Source: Aureimonas sp. SK2 (GTDB taxonomy: Bacteria; Pseudomonadota; Alphaproteobacteria; Rhizobiales; Rhizobiaceae). From it: a DNA stretch of 64,000 bases. The stretch lies in NCBI RefSeq assembly GCF_029813115.1, contig NZ_JAPZDS010000002.1, positions 412,370 through 476,369 of the forward strand, read 5' to 3'. Shown in pieces: positions 17,171 through 26,090 of this stretch. Every line of letters begins with the position of its first letter. Position 1 is the stretch's first letter. Made by a program: the position numbers and the translations under genes. The notes beneath the pieces were generated by a model that saw nothing but the letters and a program-made list of their open reading frames with translations, did no database searches and had not been told where the DNA came from.

Positions 17171-17784
17171 GCGCCGTTCGCGAGACGGTCTCCCTCCCCG
17201 AAGACGAGGTCGTGTCCATGGCGAAATCGGAGGGCGGACCGACCGGCGGGCGGCGGAGCGAGGCGGAGCAGGCCGACACGGTGCGGGTGGCGGAGGTCGC
17301 GACCCTTTTCCGCGGCTCCGACGCGCCGGACGCGGCATCGCCCCGCGCGACGCTCGACATGCCCCCGCCCGAAGCCCCCTCCGCCGGGGCGATCGCGCTG
17401 GCGGTCGGGCACCTGACCATCGAGCCCTCGCCGACGGACTGGACGCGCACGCTGACGCTGGTGGAGCGAACGGCCGCGACGATCCGGGCCTACGAGAAGC
17501 GCTTCGTCCAGTTGGAGAAGCAGTCCAAGGCGCTCGCCGACCGGGCCGCCGAGGATCACCATCGGCTCCAGACCCATATCCAGTCGCTCGAGGAGCGGCT
17601 TCGCCAGTCGGAGGAGAAGGTAGTCGCCGCCGAGGCGGCGCTGCGCGACGCCGAGTACCACGAGTGGGAAGCCGACATGCGCGCCAAGCGCGCCGAGCAG
17701 CGCGCCGTGGAAGCCGAAACCAAGTGCCGCCAGACCGAGGCCTATCTGCGCCGGGTCCACGAGCTCCTGTCCGGCGTCTCCTGA
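17167..17784 (+). CDS. Coiled-coil protein, unknown function, coupled to the preceding gene
   Basis: The 205-residue protein overlaps the previous gene by ATGA. The first about 85 residues are polar and Pro/Ala-rich and look unstructured. Residues about 90-195 are predicted coiled coil (RTLTLVERTAATIRAYEKRF, QSLEERLRQSEEKVVAAEAA). The segment TEAYLRRVHELL near the end parallels EAEAWLAKMHDAI in the preceding protein, which suggests the two share ancestry. There are no signal peptide, membrane segment or enzymatic motifs. It may be a partner of the 504-residue rod protein; this is inference from gene order. Confidence 0.78.
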   Translation: MSAVRETVSLPEDEVVSMAKSEGGPTGGRRSEAEQADTVRVAEVATLFRGSDAPDAASPRATLDMPPPEAPSAGAIALAVGHLTIEPSPTDWTRTLTLVERTAATIRAYEKRFVQLEKQSKALADRAAEDHHRLQTHIQSLEERLRQSEEKVVAAEAALRDAEYHEWEADMRAKRAEQRAVEAETKCRQTEAYLRRVHELLSGVS

Positions 17785-17867
17785 CGCCGGTCCGCCATCG
17801 GGCCCGGATACGGTTCAAACCGCTTTAGCGTTCGGTCGCGTGCCCGTCGGACAAGTTCTGCCGGCCG

Positions 17868-20531
17868 TCAGGCCGGCTCCACGAACCCGTCGAGCACGCG
17901 CTTCTGGCCGGCGCGGTCGAAGTCCACCGTCAGCTTGTTGCCCTCCACCAGCGCCACGGTGCCGTTGCCGAACTTGAGGTGGAAGACACGGTCTCCCACC
18001 GAAAAACGGCTCGGCTCGTCGGCCACCGATTTCGCGACCAGCGTGCCCTCGATCTCGCGCGGCCCGCCGGCGCGGGCGGAGGAGTAAAGGCCGCCGCCCT
18101 TGCGCGGCGGCTGGTTGGCCCCGCGCGAGCGATTGGCAGAGAACGGGTCGGTCAGCCGGCCTGCGAAGCCCGACCGGTCGGCGCCCCCGCCGGGGGCCTC
18201 CTCGAAGCCTCGACCTTTTCCGCCCACCCCGTCCCGCGCGATGTACTTGTCGGCCGTCGCGGCGGCGCGCGCCCGCGCATCCGAGCCCGACACGCCCCCT
18301 TCGCCGTATTCGATCGACCGTCCGCGCCCGCCGGCGTAGGTGCCGGCGCTGCCCGCCGCCTGGGCGCGGCGCCAGCCGGGCGTGCCGTAGGAAGAGGTCG
18401 AGAAGGCGTTGCCGTCCCAGCGCGAGGCGCCGTAGCCGCCCATGCCGCCCGCCCCGTAGCCGCCATAGGAGGCGGAGGGCTCCATGACGTCGACATGGTC
18501 CTCGGGCAGCTCGTCCAGGAAGCGCGAGGGGATGGTGGACTGCCACATGCCGTGGATGCGCCGGTTGGAGACGAACCAGATCTTCACCCGCCGCTTGCCG
18601 CGCGTGATGCCGACATAGGCAAGGCGGCGTTCCTCCTCCAGCCCCGAGCGCCCGCCCTCGTCCAGCGAGCGCTGGTGCGGGAAGAGGCCCTCCTCCCAGC
18701 CGGGCAGGAACACGGTCTCGAACTCCAGCCCCTTGGCCGAATGGAGCGTCATGATCGAGACCGCGTCCGTCTCGGCGTTCTGCTCGGCGTCCATGACGAG
18801 AGCGATGTGCTCCAGAAAGCCCGGCAGGCTCTCGTAGTCGTCCATGGAGCGGATCAGCTCCTTCAGGTTCTCCAGCCGCCCCGGCGCCTCGGCCGAGCGG
18901 TCCGCCTGCCACATCTCGGTATAGCCGGACTCGTCGAGGATCATCTCGCCGAGATCGGTGTGGCGCATGGTGGAGAGGAGCCCCGACCAGCGCTCGAAGT
19001 TGCGCACCACTTCGGCCAGCGCCGCGCGCGGGCGCGCCTTCAGCTCGTCGCCCTGCACGAGGTCGGCCGCCGCCGCGAGAAGCGGCAGTCCCTTGGCGCG
19101 GGCGTATTCGTGGAGGAGCCGGATCGCGGCGTCGCCGAGGCCCCGCTTCGGCGTGTTGACGATGCGCTCGAAGGCGAGGTCGTCGGCGGGCTGGCAGACG
19201 CAGCGGAAATAGGCGAGCGCGTCGCGGATCTCCTGCCGCTCGTAGAAGCGCGGGCCGCCGATGACCCGGTAGTTGAGGCCAAGCGTGACGAAGCGGTCCT
19301 CGAACTCGCGCATCTGGAACGAGGCGCGCACCAGGATCGCCATGTCGTTGAGCTTGGAGCCTTTGCGCTGGAGCTGCTCGATCTCCTCGCCGATGGCGCG
19401 CGCTTCCTCCTCCGAATCCCAGCCCGCGTTGACCGTGACCTTCTCGTGCTCGGGATCCTTGAGGTCGGTGTAGAGCGTCTTGCCGAGCCGGTCCTCGTTG
19501 ACGGCGATGAGGCCCGCGGCGGCGCCGAGAATATGGGCCGTCGAACGGTAGTTACGCTCCAGGCGGATCACGGTCGCGCCGGGAAAGTCGCGCTCGAAGC
19601 GCAGGATGTTATCGACCTCCGCGCCGCGCCAGCCGTAGATCGACTGGTCGTCGTCACCGACGCAGCAGACGTTCACCTTGTCCTGGCCGTTCTGGGCGCG
19701 CGCGTCCGAATGCTGGGCGAGGAGCCGCAGCCAGAGATACTGCGCGACGTTGGTGTCCTGGTACTCGTCCACCAGGATATAGCGGAAGCGCCGGTGATAG
19801 TCGGCCAGAACGTCCGGGTGGTTCTGGAACAGCGCGATCGGATGCATCAGGAGGTCGCCGAAGTCGGCGGCGTTCAGGCTGAGGAGCCGGTCCTGATAGG
19901 CGCGATAGAGCTCGCGCCCCTTTCCGTTGGCAAAAGCGCGCGCGTCGCCTTCCGGGATCTTGTCCGGCGTCAGGCCCTTGTTCTTCCAGCCGTCCATCAT
20001 CTGGGCGAAGCTGCGGGCGGGCCAACGCTTGTCGTCGAGATTCTCGGCCTGGATCAGCTGCTTGATCAGGCGGATCTGGTCGTCGGTGTCGAGAATGGTG
20101 AAGTTGGACTTGAGGCCCACCAGCTCGGCGTGCCGGCGCAGGATCTTCACGCCGATCGAGTGGAACGTGCCGAGCCAGGGCATGCCCTCGACCTCGCCGC
20201 CGACGAGATGGCCGATGCGCGTCTTCATCTCGCGCGCGGCCTTGTTGGTGAAGGTGACGGCGAGGATCTGCGAGGGAAAGGCGCGGCGCGTCGTCAGGAT
20301 ATGGGCGATGCGGGTGGTAAGCACGCGCGTCTTGCCGGTGCCTGCGCCGGCCAGAACCAGGACAGGCCCTTCCGTCGTCTCCACCGCGGCGCGCTGCTCG
20401 GGGTTCAGCCCGGAGAGATAGTCGGGGCCTCCCTGCGCCACCGGGCCGCCGCGCGCGGCCAGAGCCCGCGCCGCGATGCCGCCCTTCGGCCGGCCCTCGG
20501 GCGCGGCGTTCTGATCTCGGGTCTCGTCCAT
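17868..20531 (-). CDS. uvrD: UvrD/PcrA-type ATP-dependent 3'-5' DNA helicase
   Basis: The 887-residue superfamily 1A helicase has all motifs visible: Q-motif region LNPEQRAAV, Walker A AGAGTGKT (61-68), DEYQDTNVAQYLW, DDDQSIYGWRGA, LERNYRST, MTLHSAKGLEFETVFLPG and RRLAYVGITRGKRRV. The C-terminus has a Gly/Ser-rich linker, then FSVGDRVFHLKFGNGTV, the small Tudor-like tail known from PcrA/UvrD that contacts RNA polymerase. It acts in nucleotide-excision and mismatch repair and in clearing transcription complexes. It is slightly longer than typical UvrD (720-800) because of the linker. It is divergent from asmA. Confidence 0.93.
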   Translation of the reverse strand: MDETRDQNAAPEGRPKGGIAARALAARGGPVAQGGPDYLSGLNPEQRAAVETTEGPVLVLAGAGTGKTRVLTTRIAHILTTRRAFPSQILAVTFTNKAAREMKTRIGHLVGGEVEGMPWLGTFHSIGVKILRRHAELVGLKSNFTILDTDDQIRLIKQLIQAENLDDKRWPARSFAQMMDGWKNKGLTPDKIPEGDARAFANGKGRELYRAYQDRLLSLNAADFGDLLMHPIALFQNHPDVLADYHRRFRYILVDEYQDTNVAQYLWLRLLAQHSDARAQNGQDKVNVCCVGDDDQSIYGWRGAEVDNILRFERDFPGATVIRLERNYRSTAHILGAAAGLIAVNEDRLGKTLYTDLKDPEHEKVTVNAGWDSEEEARAIGEEIEQLQRKGSKLNDMAILVRASFQMREFEDRFVTLGLNYRVIGGPRFYERQEIRDALAYFRCVCQPADDLAFERIVNTPKRGLGDAAIRLLHEYARAKGLPLLAAAADLVQGDELKARPRAALAEVVRNFERWSGLLSTMRHTDLGEMILDESGYTEMWQADRSAEAPGRLENLKELIRSMDDYESLPGFLEHIALVMDAEQNAETDAVSIMTLHSAKGLEFETVFLPGWEEGLFPHQRSLDEGGRSGLEEERRLAYVGITRGKRRVKIWFVSNRRIHGMWQSTIPSRFLDELPEDHVDVMEPSASYGGYGAGGMGGYGASRWDGNAFSTSSYGTPGWRRAQAAGSAGTYAGGRGRSIEYGEGGVSGSDARARAAATADKYIARDGVGGKGRGFEEAPGGGADRSGFAGRLTDPFSANRSRGANQPPRKGGGLYSSARAGGPREIEGTLVAKSVADEPSRFSVGDRVFHLKFGNGTVALVEGNKLTVDFDRAGQKRVLDGFVEPA

Positions 20532-20713
20532 CGCCTCTACTTAATCGATTCCGCCGGGAACACTAGGGGAACATCGAAAGCCCGCGCCGCCGGCCACATT
20601 CCCCGGCTTTCCGCTTGGTCGCGACCCTTGCTGCCTTGCTCTTGCCGCGGCTTATGCCGCAGAAACAGAGGGAAGCCCGTTCAGGGCGGGGCTCGCGAGG
20701 AAAGGCAGGTCGC

Positions 20714-23700
20714 ATGAAGCTCTTCATCGCGCTGGGCGGCCTTCTCGTCCTCGCGCTCCTGACGCTTCTCGTCGGACCGTCCTTCGTCGACTGGACGAGC
20801 TACCGCGCGAGCTTCGAGGCGGAGGCCTCGCGCATTCTCGGCCAGAGGGTGGAGGTGCGCGGCACGGCCTCGGCGCGGCTCCTGCCGTTTCCCTCCCTAT
20901 CCTTCACCGATGTCGTGGTGGGCGACGATCCCACCGACCCCGTCCTGACCGTTCGCGCCTTCCGCATGGACGCCGAACTCGCGCCCTACCTGTCCGGCGA
21001 GATCCGCATCTTCGACATGCGGCTCGACGGCCCGGCGCTGAGCGTCCCGGTGGAGGGCGACGGCACCATCCGCTGGCCGGTGGGCTCGCGCGCGGCGCCC
21101 CCGTCCGAAACCGTGGTTCTGGAGCGGATCGTGGTCGCGGACGGCTCGGCGGTGCTGGCCGACCGCCGCTCGTCGCGCCGCATCGCCCTGACGGCGATCG
21201 ACGCCACCCTGTCCGCCCAGTCCCTTCGCGGTCCCTTCGCGGGCAGCGCGACACTCCTTGCCGACGGCCGGCCGCTGGCCGCCTCCTTCTCCACGGGATC
21301 CGGGGCCGGGGACGGCCGCCTGCCGCTCCGGCTGACGCTCGATTCGCAGGCGCTCGACCTGCGCGCGACGTTGGATGCCGTGATCTCCAGCCTTCCCGGC
21401 GAGCCGCTCGCCGACGGGACGCTGGCGCTCCTGAGCCCGATCGACCCTACGGCCGAGCGGCCGGACGGGGCGCCGGCACCGCTCCTGCCGCCGCTGCGCC
21501 TGACCACGGAGCTCGGCCTGACGCCGACGTCGCTGCGCGCGACGGAGCTCCGGGCCGAAGTGGGGGCGGCCGAAGTTCCCTATGTCGCCACCGGTTCGGC
21601 CCTGGTGGACGTCGGCTCGATCCCGCGCTTCGATCTCCAGCTTGACGGCCAGGCGATCGACGTCGACCGGATCGCCCCGCCGAGCGCCCCTGCGGGGGAG
21701 CCGCCCGGCCTTCCCGCCCGCATTGAGGCCCTGCGCGCCGCGCTGGAGCGCCTGCCGACCCCCGGCATGCCCGGCCGGGTGCGCCTGTCGCTGCCGCTGG
21801 TCACGGTGGGCGACACGACGATCCGCAGCGTGTCGCTCGCCGGATCGCCCGCCACGGAAGGCTGGTCGCTCCAGTCCTTCTCCGCCGAACTGCCCGGCCG
21901 CACATTGGTCGAGGCCTCGGGCGTCCTGCGCACGGAAGGGGAGGCGGGCTTTCGCGGCAACCTGCTTCTCGCCGCGCGCCAGCCCGCCGCCTTTCTCGGC
22001 TGGGCGGCCGGCGCCGCGGACCCGGCCCTGACGCGCCTCGGGCGCGCCGGCTTCTCGGCCGACGTGGACCTCTCGGCCGCCGACCAGCGGTTCGACGGGC
22101 TGGAGATCGATCTCGACGGGCGAAGCCTGACCGGCGCCATCCGCCGGGCGGCGCGGCCGGAGGGCAACAACACGACCATCGACCTGCGCGGTGCCGACGT
22201 CGATCTCGAACCCGTGGGCGCCCTGGCGCGTCTCCTGGCCTTGCAGGGCGGCGCGCCGCGCGAGGGGGAACGGTTCGAGCTGCAGTTCTCCGCCGGCCCG
22301 GCACGATGGGGCGATGTCGAGGCCGCGAGCCTCGATGCCGACCTCACCTTCGATCGGGGCCTTGCCGACATCGCGAGCCTCGACGCCACGGCCTTCGCGG
22401 GCACCGACCTCCATGTCGAGGGCACGCTGGCCGACCCGTTCGGCACGCCGCGACCCGATCTCAGCCTTGAGATCGCCTCGGCCGATCCCGCCCGGCTTGC
22501 CGAGTTCCTGCGTGCCCGCCTGCCCGCGAGCCCGCTGGTCGAAGCGCTCGCCCGGCGCGCCCCGTCGCTCGCACCCCTGTCCCTCACCGGCACTGCGGCG
22601 TCGCAGGGAACGAACCGCGACGATCTGGCGGTGGAGCTTTGGGGCACGGCGGCCGGCACCGAGCTGAACCTGCGCGTCGCGCTGGAGAACGGGCTCGCCG
22701 CCGCCGAGCGCAACGGACGCTTCGGCCTCGACCTCCACCTCAACCAGGCCGATGCCGACGTGCTTCTGGCGCAGGCGGGCCTTGCCGTCCTTCCCTTGGG
22801 AGAGACGATGCCGCTCAGCGCGACGCTGGCCCTCTCGGGCGAGCCCGGCGCCGCGTCGGACGTCTCGATCCAACTGGCCGCGCCGGGCACCGATCTCTCG
22901 GCCAACGGATCGGCGACGATCGGCTCGGAGGGGCTTCGCGCCGCCGTCCTCGCCCTTCGGCTGCGCAGCGACGATCTCGCCTCCTGGGCGACCCGGCTCG
23001 CTCTCGCCTTCGGCCAGCCGCTGGACGACCTGCCCGCCTCCGGCGAGGCGACCGTCTCGCTCGCCGACGGAAGCTGGTCTGTCGACGGCCTCGCCGCGAC
23101 GCTGGGCACAGCGCGCCTCTCCGGCGCCCTGACCGCGCCGGCCGGCGGGCCGGTCTCCGGTCGGCTCGCCATGTCCAACCTGTCGCTCGACTGGCTCGGC
23201 CGCCTGGCGACGGGCGTCGATCTGGCCGCCGCCGTCGCGGGGGAGGGCGGCCAGCCGCCCGCCTTTGCCGCGCCGCTCCTGCCGGGGCGCGCCTTCCGGC
23301 TGGCGCTCGGGGCCAAGCGCGCGCAAGGGCTCGGCCTCTCCCTGTCGGGCCTGTCCGCGACGGTCGAGGGAGACGGCACGCGGCTGGCCGCCTCCGACCT
23401 GTCGGCCGAGCTGGCGGGCGGCGGGCGCCTTTCGGGAGGCGGCGAGGTGCGCAATGCGGCCGGCATCCTCTCGACCCGTCTCGACATGGCCCTGGCCGGA
23501 CGGCCGCTGGATGCCGGCGCGGGACTTCTGGCCGGCCGGCTGGACCTGTCCGGGATGTTGACGGGCGGGGGCGAATCCTGGCCCGCCCTTCTCGCATCGC
23601 TCGACGGACGCGGACGTCTGACCCTGGCGGACGGCACCTTGCGGGGCGTAAGGCCGGACCTTCTCGCCCCTGTGGTGGAAGCGTCGGAAGCCGAAGGCTT

Positions 23701-24478
23701 CGAGCCGGGCCTGCCGGCCGTGGCGGCGTTGGTGGACCGCTTGTCGGCGGGCGCCAGCGCATCGCTCGGGGACCTCACCGCCGACTGGACGCTCGGGGCG
23801 GGCGTCCTGCGCACCGCGCCGCTGCGCCGCGACTTCGCCGGAGCCGTGCTGGAAGGGACGGGTGCCCTCGATCTGCGCGCCGGGCGCGTCGAGGCGGAAC
23901 TCGCGCTCCAGATGACGCCGCCGGCCGACGAGACCGTGGAAGGGACCGCGCCGTCGGTCGCCTATCGGATCCAGGGTCCGCTCGACGCGCCCGTGCTCCA
24001 GGCCTCCGTCGAGCCCTTGGCCGCCTACCTGTCCGAACTCGCCGCGCGGCGCGAAGAGGAGCGGATCGAGGCGATCGAGGACGACCTGCGCGAGACCGTG
24101 CGGCTGCGGCGCGAGGCGCGCCTTTATCGTGAAAGGGAGCGGCTGCGCGAGGATCTGCGGCAGGAGCGCCTGGCGCGCGAAGCCGCCGAGCGCGAGGAGG
24201 CGGCGCGGCGCGAAGCGGAGGAGCGCCGGCGCATGGAAGCGGCTCGGGCGGCGGAGGCGGCCGAATCGGCTCGCCGGGCCGCCGCGCAGGAGTCGGCCGC
24301 GCGCGAGGCGGCGGCCCGAGCCGCCGCGCAGGCCGAAGCGGAAGCCGCGGCGCGGGCGGCCACGCCGCGTCCCTCGCCGCCGGCCGACTTCGAGCTGCAA
24401 CCGCTGCCGCCGCCTCCGGCATCGCCCGGCACGGGCTTCGGCGGACTGCCGGGCGTCAGCAACCCCAACCAGCTCTGA
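20714..24478 (+). CDS. AsmA family protein
   Basis: The 1254-residue protein has an N-terminal transmembrane anchor (MKLFIALGGLLVLALLTLLV) followed by the AsmA signature WTSYRASFEAEASRILGQRVEVRG and long beta-rich periplasmic repeats, with an AsmA_2-like region near 850-1130. AsmA-like proteins bridge inner and outer membranes and are implicated in lipid transport. Unusually, the C-terminal about 130 residues are a highly charged Arg/Glu/Ala helix (about 1115-1210) and a Pro-rich tail. ATG 20714, preceded by AAAGGCAGG, puts the anchor at residue 1. Confidence 0.9.
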   Translation: MKLFIALGGLLVLALLTLLVGPSFVDWTSYRASFEAEASRILGQRVEVRGTASARLLPFPSLSFTDVVVGDDPTDPVLTVRAFRMDAELAPYLSGEIRIFDMRLDGPALSVPVEGDGTIRWPVGSRAAPPSETVVLERIVVADGSAVLADRRSSRRIALTAIDATLSAQSLRGPFAGSATLLADGRPLAASFSTGSGAGDGRLPLRLTLDSQALDLRATLDAVISSLPGEPLADGTLALLSPIDPTAERPDGAPAPLLPPLRLTTELGLTPTSLRATELRAEVGAAEVPYVATGSALVDVGSIPRFDLQLDGQAIDVDRIAPPSAPAGEPPGLPARIEALRAALERLPTPGMPGRVRLSLPLVTVGDTTIRSVSLAGSPATEGWSLQSFSAELPGRTLVEASGVLRTEGEAGFRGNLLLAARQPAAFLGWAAGAADPALTRLGRAGFSADVDLSAADQRFDGLEIDLDGRSLTGAIRRAARPEGNNTTIDLRGADVDLEPVGALARLLALQGGAPREGERFELQFSAGPARWGDVEAASLDADLTFDRGLADIASLDATAFAGTDLHVEGTLADPFGTPRPDLSLEIASADPARLAEFLRARLPASPLVEALARRAPSLAPLSLTGTAASQGTNRDDLAVELWGTAAGTELNLRVALENGLAAAERNGRFGLDLHLNQADADVLLAQAGLAVLPLGETMPLSATLALSGEPGAASDVSIQLAAPGTDLSANGSATIGSEGLRAAVLALRLRSDDLASWATRLALAFGQPLDDLPASGEATVSLADGSWSVDGLAATLGTARLSGALTAPAGGPVSGRLAMSNLSLDWLGRLATGVDLAAAVAGEGGQPPAFAAPLLPGRAFRLALGAKRAQGLGLSLSGLSATVEGDGTRLAASDLSAELAGGGRLSGGGEVRNAAGILSTRLDMALAGRPLDAGAGLLAGRLDLSGMLTGGGESWPALLASLDGRGRLTLADGTLRGVRPDLLAPVVEASEAEGFEPGLPAVAALVDRLSAGASASLGDLTADWTLGAGVLRTAPLRRDFAGAVLEGTGALDLRAGRVEAELALQMTPPADETVEGTAPSVAYRIQGPLDAPVLQASVEPLAAYLSELAARREEERIEAIEDDLRETVRLRREARLYRERERLREDLRQERLAREAAEREEAARREAEERRRMEAARAAEAAESARRAAAQESAAREAAARAAAQAEAEAAARAATPRPSPPADFELQPLPPPPASPGTGFGGLPGVSNPNQL

Positions 24479-24484
24479 GTCGCG

Positions 24485-24709
24485 TCAGGCGCCGTCGCCG
24501 GCGCGCGCGAGCGCGTCGGCCAGCACCCGCAGGCGGATCGCGGACGACAGGTTGGTGCCGGGCGGACGCTCGGCGTCGATCTCGGCGATCAGGGCGGCAA
24601 GGCTCGAATGGCGCCGGGCGGCGATGGCACGCAGCTCCGTCCAGAAGGCGTCCTCGAGGCTGATCGAGGTCCGGTGTCCCCGGATCGACAGCGAGCGCTT
24701 GTCCGTCAT
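24485..24709 (-). CDS. Ribbon-helix-helix domain protein
   Basis: The 74-residue protein reads RSLSIRGHRTSISLEDAFWTELRAIAARR, a beta strand followed by two helices as in ribbon-helix-helix DNA-binding proteins. It is the last gene of the sspB-DUF4169-RHH cluster widely conserved in Rhizobiales. Its ATG overlaps the stop of the DUF4169 gene (4-base ATGA), so the two are translated together. The DNA target is unknown, and no toxin partner is visible, so I do not call it an antitoxin. Confidence 0.88.
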   Translation of the reverse strand: MTDKRSLSIRGHRTSISLEDAFWTELRAIAARRHSSLAALIAEIDAERPPGTNLSSAIRLRVLADALARAGDGA

Positions 24710-24906
24710 TCGGACGGCGATGTGTCGTCCGCGCGCTCGCGCCGGGCGCCGTCCAAGTGTCGGTCGGTTTCGGCCGCTTCTCGCCGCGCGGCCTCGCGCT
24801 CGCTTTTCGACAGGCCGTGGCGCGCGCGGTTGCGGGCCGCCGCGTCTTCGTCGGCCGCGCGGGCGGCGCGCTTGCGGGCGAGGCGCAGGTTGACGACCTC
24901 GCCCAA
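24706..24906 (-). CDS. DUF4169 family protein
   Basis: The 66-residue, very basic and charged protein begins MGEVVNLRLARKRAARA, the DUF4169 signature, and continues KSEREAARREAAETDRHLD. It is probably a mostly helical cytoplasmic protein. Function is unknown. Its stop overlaps the start of the ribbon-helix-helix gene and it begins 4 bases after the sspB stop, so all three genes form one tight operon. Confidence 0.88.
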   Translation of the reverse strand: MGEVVNLRLARKRAARAADEDAAARNRARHGLSKSEREAARREAAETDRHLDGARRERADDTSPSE

Positions 24907-24909
24907 AGG

Positions 24910-25512
24910 TCAGGGCTTCTTGCGGAAGGCGTCCAGCGACACGACGTCGGCCGAGGACTTCTCGCCCTGCGGCTTGTCGTCGGCGGGCGCCTCGGCGGTT
25001 TCGGACTTGGTGTCCTTCGCCGCCTTGGCCGGCTGCTTGGCCGCAGGGGCGGCCGCCTTGGAAGGCAGCGGCTTGATGGCGGTCGCCGTCGGCGAGACGG
25101 GCGCGAGCGCGGTGGGCGCCGGGGCACCCTCGTCCTGCGAATTGGCGGCATCCATGTCGCGCACGTCGAACTCGAGCTCGAAGTTGACGGCCGGATCGTA
25201 GAAGCCGCGGATCGCCGAGAACGGGATCAGCAGGCGTTCGGGAATGTCGGAGAAGGACAGGCCCACTTCGAAGGACGTGTCGTTGACCGAGAGGTCCCAA
25301 TACTGGTGCTGGATGACGATGGTCATCAGCTCCGGGTACTTCTCGCGCAGGCGCGACGAGAGGCGCACGCCGGGCGCCGAGGTCAGGAAGGTGATGAAGA
25401 AGTGGTGCTCGCCGGGCAGGCCGGTCTTGACCACCTCGCCCAGCACCTTGCGGATGACGCCGCGCAGGGCGTCCTGCGCCAGAACATCGTATCGGATAAG
25501 GTCCTGGCCCAT
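24910..25512 (-). CDS. sspB: SspB family ClpXP adaptor (alphaproteobacterial type)
   Basis: The 200-residue protein has an N-terminal SspB substrate-binding domain (YDVLAQDALRGVIRKVL, FFITFLTSAPGVRL, IVIQHQYWDL, FSVGLSFSDIPERL-like), then a disordered Ala/Pro/Lys-rich linker and a short C-terminal tail ADVVSLDAFRKKP, expected to contact ClpX. SspB delivers ssrA-tagged proteins to ClpXP. Notably, the tmRNA gene that encodes the tag lies immediately upstream (25620-25884) on the same strand, so substrate-tag maker and adaptor are genomic neighbours. Confidence 0.92.
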   Translation of the reverse strand: MGQDLIRYDVLAQDALRGVIRKVLGEVVKTGLPGEHHFFITFLTSAPGVRLSSRLREKYPELMTIVIQHQYWDLSVNDTSFEVGLSFSDIPERLLIPFSAIRGFYDPAVNFELEFDVRDMDAANSQDEGAPAPTALAPVSPTATAIKPLPSKAAAPAAKQPAKAAKDTKSETAEAPADDKPQGEKSSADVVSLDAFRKKP

Positions 25513-25619
25513 CGGTGGTCCTGAATTCGCAACGCCTGACTGCGGGCGACGGCGCCCGAAAGGAAGTGGAGGTTTCTGTTGCCAGGCACCTCCGAGCCCC
25601 GCCTAGAAGTGCGAACCCC

Positions 25620-25884
25620 TAGGGCTTGATTCGAAGCTATCGCACCGCATTAAGCGGCGAGACGGGCTTCCGCATAGTTGTCGTTGGCAACTACTTTTTC
25701 AGCCCGATAACGGTGGTACCATGCCGAGCGAAAGAACGATCTTTACACCCTCGTCGATCCTATTTCGCCCCCGCCTCAACCCAGCGACGAGGCTGGGCTC
25801 AGGTGGAGGCGCCGGGTACCGCCCCCGGGTCCGAAAGGTTTATTCCATCGGCCGTTTATCGCCATAGCCGGAGCAAGCCCCGGC
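25620..25884 (-). ncRNA. ssrA: Transfer-messenger RNA, circularly permuted two-piece form
   Basis: On the minus strand, codons at 25688-25650 read A-N-D-N-Y-A-E-A-R-L-A-A-stop, the alphaproteobacterial tmRNA tag, with GCC as resume codon. The order is permuted: the acceptor piece comes first (25884 to 25802, ending GCGCCTCCACC), then an intervening segment of about 29 bases with a CCCAGC/GCTGGG hairpin, then the coding piece starting GGGGGCG at 25772. GGGGGCG (25772-25766) pairs with CGCCTCC (acceptor end) with a G-U at the third pair, the alanine identity element. The third base of CCA is not encoded (T at 25801). GGGCTTG (25880-25874) and CAAGCCC (25628-25622) pair, closing the precursor ends. 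Exact ends are estimated. Confidence 0.92.
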
Positions 25885-25890
25885 GCGCCG

Positions 25891-25919
25891 AATATAGGGA
25901 TTTGGCAGGTCGCTGAAAA
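25891..25919 (-). promoter_or_regulatory. ssrA promoter
   Basis: TTTTCA (25919-25914), a 17-bp spacer and TATATT (25896-25891) on the minus strand give a good housekeeping-sigma promoter, with the expected start at about 25884, exactly where the acceptor piece begins. Confidence 0.65.
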
Positions 25920-26056
25920 GACAGGAAATAAGCTAAATGCGGGCATCTCGCGCCGCATCAGCGTGCCGCCTCGTCCCTCCTGTCCGTTCAGGATTTTAGA
26001 ACGCATCGTGTCCGCATAACGGACTCGACTCTGAAAACTGAATCTGAAACAAGGGG

Positions 26057-26090
26057 TTAGCTGATTGTTAACCAGCTTGCTTTGCTGGTT
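26057..26090 (+). promoter_or_regulatory. CtrA-like half-sites and hairpin in the thyA leader
   Basis: TTAG-ctgattg-TTAAC (26057-26072) is one mismatch from a CtrA box (TTAA-N7-TTAAC). AACCAGC-TTGCTTT-GCTGGTT (26070-26090) is a perfect 7-bp hairpin ending 46 bases before the thyA ATG. GGTTA/TAACC (from 26055) also forms an inverted repeat. The upstream 25930-26050 shows only a small GTCCG/CGGAC hairpin at 26010-26024. The rest of the 624-base gap 25513-26136 is ssrA. Confidence 0.35.

Noticed and set aside
20897..24400. 1167-codon minus-strand frame
   Set aside because: Complete overlap with asmA, which has a membrane anchor, family motifs and ribosome site; the reverse product is Gln/Arg/Gly-rich and lacks domains.
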